From positions 62,001-126,000 of the forward strand of contig JAIEFE010000014.1 of assembly GCA_029067085.1 (NCBI GenBank): DNA of 64,000 nucleotides, in the 5' to 3' direction. Numbering within the stretch: position 1 is the stretch's first letter; the number at the start of each line of letters is the position of its first letter. The position numbers and the translations under genes are program-made. This DNA is from Lachnospiraceae bacterium (GTDB taxonomy: Bacteria; Bacillota; Clostridia; Lachnospirales; Lachnospiraceae). Positions 57,926-64,000 of the stretch are shown here, piece by piece. Below the pieces are notes generated by a model. The model was not told where the DNA came from and ran no database searches. It worked only from the letters and a program-made list of their open reading frames with translations.

Positions 57926-60454
57926 TTAGCAGACCGCGATCGTCACCGCCGCTTCTGTAAGGCTGCCATCCTCTGCCTTTATGGTAAGACTGACCTTGCC
58001 GGTCTCATAACCGGAACGGATCACGGCAAGAGCCCGTCCATGATACGTGGTAAAGGATCCCTTCGTATAATTTTCCTCCGTGACAGGCGCAGCAGAACCA
58101 AAACCAGCCAGATATCCTGCTCCATTCGCTTCGGCATGGAGCAGGACTTCGGCATCCGGCACCACATTCCCTTCCGCATCCACAATCTCCGCCGAAACAT
58201 AGGCAAGGCTGTGACCGTCAGCTCTGAGTGTTTCCCTGCCGCTTAACTCTTCCACCGTCAGACGGACGGCTGCGGGCTCTCCCACTGTTTTGAGGAAGGT
58301 GCGGGAAATCTCGGAACCGTCTTTATAGCTTACCGCTTCCAGAAGTCCCGGAGTATATGCTATATCAAAAGCCGCCATATAGCGCTTCGCTTTTCCTGCA
58401 GCTGCCTTTCCAAGGCTCTTCCCGTCAAGAAACAGCTCAATCTCATCGGCGGCAGAGTACGCCGTCACATGAACCATCCGGCCTTCCTGCCCCTTCCAGC
58501 TCCAATTGGCGAACAGCTGGGGCCATCCCCATTTACTGATGATCTCCTTTTTCCCGAAATTGACAGGGTCAGCCACAAAAAGTCCTGTCTCTTCACTGCC
58601 CCATACGATCCGGCGGTAAACTCCCTGTGGTGTAAGATTCCCGTTAATGTCAAAGTCGGCGTCGTTTGCCAGCCGCCAAGGGTATTGGGACTTATACGAC
58701 ATTAAGTCCCATGCATTCATCCCGGCCTCCGGACTTTCCGGATCCACAAAGATCGATTTCCCGATTCCCGCCTCGCCTATATAATCAAAGGCAGTCCAGG
58801 TACAGTCGCCGATCACATAAGGCAGTCTCTCCACATGATCCCAGACCCGGTCGATCTCCATGGGAAAACTCTCCGTTCCCAGAATAACCCTCTCCGGGAA
58901 CATTTTCCCGCCCGTCTCATAGCGGTCTTCCATATAGTTATATCCCACCACATCCAGAAAGCTGCAGAAAGGTTCGGAGCGCTCCTCCCAGAAGGTGTCT
59001 GCCACCGGAGCGGCGGCATTCTGCTCCGTTCCGGTGCCGCTTTCGGAAAGCGCACTCCTTTTCCGGAAATCGTCTGCCGTCGTCTTATCGTCAAGACCGT
59101 TCCAATAAGAACAAAGACCGTTGGAAATCAGGCGGGTGGGATCCAGGCTTCTGGCATAAGAAGCCAGTTCCATGGCAAGCCGGTATCCGTCGTTCATGCC
59201 GCCTCGCTCCGGAATCTCATTTCCCGTAGACCAGAAAATAACGGAAGGATGGATGCGGTCCCGAAGAATAAAGGATTTCAAATCTTTCTTCCAGTCACTC
59301 ACAAAAAACTGGCTGTAATCTCCGGGCTGCTTTGCTATCCCCCAGGCATCAAAGGCCTCGTCGAACACGTACATTCCCAGACGGTCGCAGACCTCCAAAA
59401 GAACGGCGGAAGGTGGATTATGAGCCGTCCTCACCGTATTGAATCCGCTTTCCTTAAGCAGTCTGATCTTGCGGTATTCACTGTCATAGAGAGAAACTGC
59501 ACCGAGGATTCCATTGTCGTGATGAAGACACCCGCCTTTCAGTTTTACCGTCTTTCCGTTGATCTGAAGACCATGAACCGCATCCGCGCTGACAGTACGG
59601 ATCCCGAAAAGCACGGCTGACTTGTCTGTCATGGGCGCGTCTTCTGCCGGAATCAACCCGCACCTGAATTCTCCCAGATCGGTTACCGTAACGGACATCT
59701 GATAAAGATTCGGCTGCTCCGCATCCCAGAGCTGCGGTTCCGCAACCGTCATGGGCACTACGGCAGCGGCGCTTCCCATTGCCTTTACCTGTATCACCGC
59801 AGAACGGACAAGAACTGCTTCCGCCTCCCCCTCCGGGATCAGAGCCGTTTCCACCCTCACAAAGTGATCAGAAGGCGTATCGTTGCAGACTGTCACTTCC
59901 GAGCACAGATATGCCTCAAGTGCCTTCCCTTCTTTCCATTCCACGCGCTTTGTGTAAGTAAAAATCCCATCGTTCCCGATCCGTATCTTCGGCGTATGAA
60001 CAAGCTCTACCGACCGGAAGATACCCGCCCCGGTATACCATCTTGAATTAGGCTGCATACTGGGATTTACGGAAACCACGATCCGATTGTTTACGCCCCA
60101 GTAAACATAGGGGGTAATATCCGCCCAGAAAGACGTATATCCATAATGATGCTGCAGAACTTGACAGCCGTTTACCTCAAGAGCCGCGTTCATCATAACG
60201 CCGTCAAAGTGCAGAAAGACTTTCTCCTCTTTCCATTCTTCCGGGACCTGAATCGTCTTTTCGTAATAGGCCACTGTGCCGTCATAGTAGCCCATGGCCG
60301 CCGCTGATGCCGCAGCCTTACTTACGCCCTCCTCCAGCATGTAATCGTGGGGAAGGTCCACCTCTCTTGCCGTATCATTACCCGAAAGTTCATCCGTCAG
60401 TGTAAAAGGACTTTTCTTGAATTTCCATCCCTGATCAATGTTTTCTGTTCTCAT
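57926..60454 (-). CDS. GH2 family glycosidase (beta-galactosidase-like)
   Basis: An 842-residue enzyme: N-terminal sugar-binding domain (YYEKTIQVPEEWKEEKVFLH, WYTGAGIFRSVELV), Ig-like domain, TIM barrel with KLKGGCLHHDNG and FNTVRTAHNPPS, acid/base Glu in FWSTGNEIPE and nucleophile Glu in VILGTESFP. C-terminal Ig-like domains follow (GH2 with DUF4982-like part). Beta-galactosidase, beta-glucuronidase and related activities share this plan; the HNPP motif fits galactosidase. No signal peptide, so it likely acts with the GH95 enzyme in the cytoplasm on fucosylated glycans. Confidence 0.9.
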   Translation of the reverse strand: MRTENIDQGWKFKKSPFTLTDELSGNDTAREVDLPHDYMLEEGVSKAAASAAAMGYYDGTVAYYEKTIQVPEEWKEEKVFLHFDGVMMNAALEVNGCQVLQHHYGYTSFWADITPYVYWGVNNRIVVSVNPSMQPNSRWYTGAGIFRSVELVHTPKIRIGNDGIFTYTKRVEWKEGKALEAYLCSEVTVCNDTPSDHFVRVETALIPEGEAEAVLVRSAVIQVKAMGSAAAVVPMTVAEPQLWDAEQPNLYQMSVTVTDLGEFRCGLIPAEDAPMTDKSAVLFGIRTVSADAVHGLQINGKTVKLKGGCLHHDNGILGAVSLYDSEYRKIRLLKESGFNTVRTAHNPPSAVLLEVCDRLGMYVFDEAFDAWGIAKQPGDYSQFFVSDWKKDLKSFILRDRIHPSVIFWSTGNEIPERGGMNDGYRLAMELASYARSLDPTRLISNGLCSYWNGLDDKTTADDFRKRSALSESGTGTEQNAAAPVADTFWEERSEPFCSFLDVVGYNYMEDRYETGGKMFPERVILGTESFPMEIDRVWDHVERLPYVIGDCTWTAFDYIGEAGIGKSIFVDPESPEAGMNAWDLMSYKSQYPWRLANDADFDINGNLTPQGVYRRIVWGSEETGLFVADPVNFGKKEIISKWGWPQLFANWSWKGQEGRMVHVTAYSAADEIELFLDGKSLGKAAAGKAKRYMAAFDIAYTPGLLEAVSYKDGSEISRTFLKTVGEPAAVRLTVEELSGRETLRADGHSLAYVSAEIVDAEGNVVPDAEVLLHAEANGAGYLAGFGSAAPVTEENYTKGSFTTYHGRALAVIRSGYETGKVSLTIKAEDGSLTEAAVTIAVC

Positions 60455-60509
60455 GACCTTCTCCCTTTGCTGCGCAAGTTTTCCTCGTCATAACAGAGCC
60501 TATACAGCC

Positions 60510-63500
60510 CTATTCTTTGTCATGTATCTCGCTGTGCAGCTCCTGCAAAGGCTTCACCTCGCTGCTCTTGTGCGTCTTTAAATAATGAATGCCCTCCGCC
60601 GTCACCTTCGCCGCTGCAACTGTGGTGATATAGGGCGCTTTCGCCTTGATCGCCGCCTTGCGCAGGTAGCTGTCGTCGTGCACGCTGTCCTTCCCCACGG
60701 GAGAATTGATGATCAGGTCGAAATCGCCGTTGGTGATCATGTCAAGCACATTGGGCCGCCCCTCGTAGAGCTTATTCGCCTTCGTGGCCGGAATCCCGGC
60801 TGCCGTGATCAGATTGTAGGTACCTTCCGTCGCCACGATCTTAAAGCCGTCATCCGCCAGGCTCTTCGCCACTTCCACCACTTCGTCCTTATCCTTTTTA
60901 TTCACGGAGATCAGCACCGTTCCTTCCATCGGAAGCTTGGACTGCACCGCCTCCTGTGCTTTGAAGAAGGCTTCGCCGTAAGAGCGGGATAAGCCCAGCA
61001 CTTCGCCCGTGGAGCGCATTTCCGGTCCCAGAAGCGGATCTACCTCCGGGAACATATTGAAGGGGAACGCTGCCTCCTTCACGCCATAATAAGGTATCGC
61101 CTGTTCTTTTAATCCGGAGATCGGAGAAGGCCGTCCCGTGAGCTCTGAGGTGATAATATCGGTTGCCAGAGGCACCATGCGGATATTGCAGACCTTTGAC
61201 ACCAGCGGAACGGTACGGGATGCTCTTGGATTGGCCTCCAGCACAAAGACCTTGCCGTTTTCAATAGCGTACTGCATATTCATCAGTCCCTTGACGTGCA
61301 TCTCCTCCGCAATCTTTCTGGTATATTCCTTGATGGTCTCCACACTCTCCGCCGGAATATGCACAGAGGGAATGATGCAGGCCGAATCCCCGGAGTGGAT
61401 ACCGGCAAGCTCGATATGCTCCATCACGGCAGGTACAAAGGCGTGCGTACCGTCACTGATCGCATCCGCCTCACACTCCAGTGCATGATTCAGGAAACGA
61501 TCGATCAGGATCGGCCGGTCAGGCGTCACACCCACAGCCGCATTCATGTACTCCGTCATGCTCTCGTCGTCATAGACTACCTCCATGCCTCTTCCGCCCA
61601 GCACATAGGAAGGACGCACCATCACCGGGTAACCGATCTTCGCCGCAATGCCAAGAGCCTCCTCCACGGTGGTAGCCATGCCCGACTCCGGCATGGGAAT
61701 CTCCAGCTTCTCCATCATAGCGCGGAACTGGTCGCGGTCCTCCGCCAGATCAATGACGGAAGGAGAGGTGCCCAGGATCCTGACTCCGTTCTGTTCCAGC
61801 TCGGAAGCCAGATTTAACGGCGTCTGTCCGCCGAACTGCGCGATCACCCCTAACGGCTTCTCCTTGTTATAAATACTCAGTACATCCTCTAACGTAAGCG
61901 GCTCAAAATACAGCTTATCGGAAGTATCGTAATCGGTGGATACCGTCTCCGGGTTACAGTTCACAATGATCGTCTCAAAGCCAAGCTTTTTCAGAGCCAT
62001 CGCCGCGTGGACACAGCAATAATCAAATTCGATACCCTGTCCGATACGGTTGGGGCCGCCGCCCAGAATCATGATCTTGGGCTTATCTTCATTTACAGGG
62101 TTCTTATCCGGTGCATTGTAGGTGGAGTAGAAATAGGCGCTGTTCTCCGTGCCGCTGACGTGTACACCCTCCCATGCCTCCTCAACGTCCAGCGCAAGCC
62201 TGCGCTCTCTAATAGACGCCTCCGGAATCTCCAGAAGCTGTCCCAGATATTTATCGGAGAAACCGTCCTTTTTGGCTGTGATCAGCATATCATCGGGCAG
62301 CATTTTCCCTTTATGCTGTAAAATAGCCTCCTCTTCCTCCACCAGCTCTTTCATCTGCTCGATAAAATATGCTTTTACTTTCGTGATCTCAAAAATCTCC
62401 TCCACCGTAGCGCCCTGGCGCAGCGCCTCGTACATGAGGAAATGCCTCTCGCTGGAAGGCGTATTCAGTCTCCGCAGCAGCTCCTCCTTCGGCAGCGTGT
62501 CAAAATCTTTGGCATGTCCCAGACCGTAACGTCCCGTTTCCAGGGAACGGATCGCTTTCTGGAAAGCTTCTTTATACGTCTTGCCGATGCTCATGACTTC
62601 GCCCACGGCGCGCATCTGAGTACCCAGCTTGTCCTCCACACCCTTGAACTTTTCAAAAGCCCAGCGGGCAAACTTGATCACCACATAGTCGCCGTCCGGC
62701 ACATATTTATCTAATGTTCCGTATTTTCCACAGGGAATATCCTTTAAGGTAAGACCTGCCGCCAGCATGGAAGATACCAGCGCGATCGGAAATCCCGTAG
62801 CCTTACTTGCCAGCGCCGATGAGCGTGAGGTACGGGGATTGATCTCGATGACAATGATCCGATCCGTCACCGGATCGTGAGCGAACTGCACGTTGGTGCC
62901 GCCGATCACCTGCACCGATTCTACGATCCTGTAAGCCTGCTCCTGTAATTTTTTCTGACATTCCTCAGAGATGGTCAGCATAGGCGCAGAGCAGAAAGAG
63001 TCGCCCGTATGTACGCCCAGCGGATCGATATTTTCAATAAAGCATACGGTGATGATGTTATTCTCCGCATCCCGCACCACCTCCAGTTCCAGCTCCTCCC
63101 AGCCGAGAATGGATTCCTCTACCAACACCTGTCCCACAAGGCTTGCCTGCAGGCCTCTGGCACATACTACTTTCAGTTCCTCTTTGTTGTACACCAGACC
63201 GCCGCCTGCGCCGCCCATGGTGTAGGCGGGGCGAAGCACCACGGGATAACCGAGCTCTTCCGCGATAGAGAGCGCCTCCTCTACGGAGTAAGCAACTTCA
63301 CTGCGGGCCATCTCAATGCCCAGCTTGTTCATGGTTTTCTTAAACTCGATACGGTCCTCCCCGCGCTCGATGGCATCTACCTGAACGCCGATCACCTTGA
63401 CGCCGTATTTCTCCAGAATGCCTGCCTTGTTGAGCTCTGCACAGAGATTTAATCCGGACTGTCCTCCCAGATTGGGCAGCAGCGCATCAGGGCGTTCCTT

Positions 63501-63737
63501 TGCAATGATCTGCTCCAGCCGCTCCACATTAAGCGGTTCAATATAGGTCACATCCGCCGTCTCCGGATCCGTCATGATCGTCGCCGGGTTGGAATTGACC
63601 AGCACGATCTCATACCCCAGCTTCCGAAGCGCTTTACACGCCTGCGTCCCCGAATAGTCAAACTCGCAGGCCTGTCCGATGATGATCGGGCCCGAACCAA
63701 TAATCAGTACCTTATGAATGTCTGTTCTGCGTGGCAT
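60510..63737 (-). CDS. carB: Carbamoyl-phosphate synthase large subunit
   Basis: A 1075-residue CarB from the ATG at 63737, six bases after GGAGG; a longer frame to 63818 has no site. It shows PRRTDIHKVLIIGSGPIIIG, two ATP-grasp halves (ELELEVVRDAENNIITVC and the second MVRPSYVLGGRGMEVVYDDE) and a C-terminal MGS-like allosteric domain (EGTYNLITAAGIPATKANKL). It makes carbamoyl phosphate for arginine and pyrimidines; the same metabolite is the donor for the NodU-type enzyme of the flagellin island. carA is not in the window. Confidence 0.97.
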   Translation of the reverse strand: MPRRTDIHKVLIIGSGPIIIGQACEFDYSGTQACKALRKLGYEIVLVNSNPATIMTDPETADVTYIEPLNVERLEQIIAKERPDALLPNLGGQSGLNLCAELNKAGILEKYGVKVIGVQVDAIERGEDRIEFKKTMNKLGIEMARSEVAYSVEEALSIAEELGYPVVLRPAYTMGGAGGGLVYNKEELKVVCARGLQASLVGQVLVEESILGWEELELEVVRDAENNIITVCFIENIDPLGVHTGDSFCSAPMLTISEECQKKLQEQAYRIVESVQVIGGTNVQFAHDPVTDRIIVIEINPRTSRSSALASKATGFPIALVSSMLAAGLTLKDIPCGKYGTLDKYVPDGDYVVIKFARWAFEKFKGVEDKLGTQMRAVGEVMSIGKTYKEAFQKAIRSLETGRYGLGHAKDFDTLPKEELLRRLNTPSSERHFLMYEALRQGATVEEIFEITKVKAYFIEQMKELVEEEEAILQHKGKMLPDDMLITAKKDGFSDKYLGQLLEIPEASIRERRLALDVEEAWEGVHVSGTENSAYFYSTYNAPDKNPVNEDKPKIMILGGGPNRIGQGIEFDYCCVHAAMALKKLGFETIIVNCNPETVSTDYDTSDKLYFEPLTLEDVLSIYNKEKPLGVIAQFGGQTPLNLASELEQNGVRILGTSPSVIDLAEDRDQFRAMMEKLEIPMPESGMATTVEEALGIAAKIGYPVMVRPSYVLGGRGMEVVYDDESMTEYMNAAVGVTPDRPILIDRFLNHALECEADAISDGTHAFVPAVMEHIELAGIHSGDSACIIPSVHIPAESVETIKEYTRKIAEEMHVKGLMNMQYAIENGKVFVLEANPRASRTVPLVSKVCNIRMVPLATDIITSELTGRPSPISGLKEQAIPYYGVKEAAFPFNMFPEVDPLLGPEMRSTGEVLGLSRSYGEAFFKAQEAVQSKLPMEGTVLISVNKKDKDEVVEVAKSLADDGFKIVATEGTYNLITAAGIPATKANKLYEGRPNVLDMITNGDFDLIINSPVGKDSVHDDSYLRKAAIKAKAPYITTVAAAKVTAEGIHYLKTHKSSEVKPLQELHSEIHDKE

Positions 63738-63789
63738 ATCCATCCTCCGTTCTTCTGCCTGTTTCACTTTCTGTTCTATACTAAAGATA

Positions 63790-63818
63790 AGTATACAAAA
63801 AAAACTGCATTTTAACAA
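63790..63818 (-). promoter_or_regulatory. carB promoter inside a terminator
   Basis: On the minus strand TTGTTA (63813-63818), a 17-base spacer and TATACT (63790-63795). The -35 is in the loop and 3' arm of the terminator of the gene upstream. Confidence 0.6.
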
Positions 63819-63832
63819 TGCAGTTTTTTTTT
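63797..63832. terminator. Bidirectional intrinsic terminator
   Basis: Stem AACTGCATT (63803-63811) and AATGCAGTT (63817-63825) with loop TTAAC, flanked by A and T runs on both sides. It ends the glgD-like transcript 10 bases after its stop. Confidence 0.85.
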
Positions 63833-63835
63833 CAT

Positions 63836-64000
63836 CTATACGGTTTTATACTTTTCAATGTAAACCGGGAATGTGTCGGTGCCTTTCATCTCCTTGCCGG
63901 CTGTAATGGTAACATTCTTATCAGTAATGAGATATTCCACGCTGGCGCCTGCCTCCACCACAGTGTCCTGCATCAGAATACAATTTTTGATCTTGGCGCC
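63836..64000 (-). CDS. glgD: GlgD-like glucose-1-phosphate adenylyltransferase subunit, 5' part outside
   Basis: The last 54 codons of a gene that enters from the right. GAKIKNCILMQDTVVEAGAS, then YLITDKNVTITAGKEMKGTD and a close TFPVYIEKYKTV match the left-handed beta-helix end of GlgC/GlgD proteins. The closing segment with VTITAG and VYI favours GlgD, the non-catalytic partner in Firmicutes glycogen operons. Confidence 0.75.
   Translation of the reverse strand, partial: GAKIKNCILMQDTVVEAGASVEYLITDKNVTITAGKEMKGTDTFPVYIEKYKTV

Noticed and set aside
1..64000. CRISPR arrays, tRNA or rRNA genes, insertion sequences
   Set aside because: No regular direct repeats with spacers, no cloverleaf or rRNA sequence and no transposase-like frame were found by reading both strands.

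Overview
The window reads as a chromosomal segment of a motile, Gram-positive gut anaerobe of the Clostridia, most likely Lachnospiraceae. Supporting signs are a short flagellin behind a sigma-D type promoter, a T-box leader on an aspS-gatCAB transamidation block, the DapL diaminopimelate route, a GlgD-like glycogen gene, and glycoside hydrolases (GH95, GH2, GH20) suited to host glycans. Nearly every gene is on the minus strand, so transcription runs from high to low coordinates. No tRNA, rRNA, CRISPR array or intact insertion sequence was recognised.

Positions 1-26,300 form one visibly AT-richer island that begins with flagellin (25108-26253) and continues in the same direction to the window edge. 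After flagellin come GmhA and GmhB, a CDP-glycerol-type glycopolymer transferase, a PEP-synthase-like protein, a methyltransferase, a class I amidotransferase, a sugar/choline-type nucleotidyltransferase, an APS kinase and a large sulfotransferase fusion. A decayed gene remnant separates these from a second block: a B12-type radical SAM enzyme, a TIGR04372-like glycosyltransferase, an HldE-like nucleotidyltransferase/kinase with swapped domain order, a NodU-type carbamoyltransferase, an SGNH hydrolase fusion, two radical SAM enzymes with the same C-terminal tail, a split transketolase, a methyltransferase, a WbuC-like cupin and a third, truncated radical SAM enzyme. Together these look like a pathway that makes and decorates an unusual nucleotide-activated heptose (carbamoyl, methyl, sulfate and acyl or phospho groups are all plausible) for flagellin glycosylation. 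That function is inferred from gene content and position.

Positions 26,500-41,100 are higher in G+C and mostly housekeeping: a membrane-anchored hypothetical protein, gatB-gatA-gatC-aspS behind a T-box, a phosphatase, dapL-dapF, a small FMN-bind-like protein, a Uma2 protein, nadE and hslO. A 126-bp nested palindrome lies between the T-box terminator and aspS.

Positions 41,100-64,000 carry a methyltransferase, a membrane-anchored GH20 hexosaminidase, a COG2426 membrane protein, hisC, a TPR-like glycosyltransferase, an acyltransferase, a beta-propeller lipoprotein, an NhaC antiporter, a three-gene ABC-2 exporter, GH95 fucosidase, GH2 glycosidase, carB and the 3' end of glgD. The ABC exporter has a long leader with a 25-codon uORF behind a strong Shine-Dalgarno sequence and mutually exclusive stems ending in an intrinsic terminator. 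This is the layout of a ribosome-controlled, drug-inducible attenuator, and is the clearest regulatory find of the right half.
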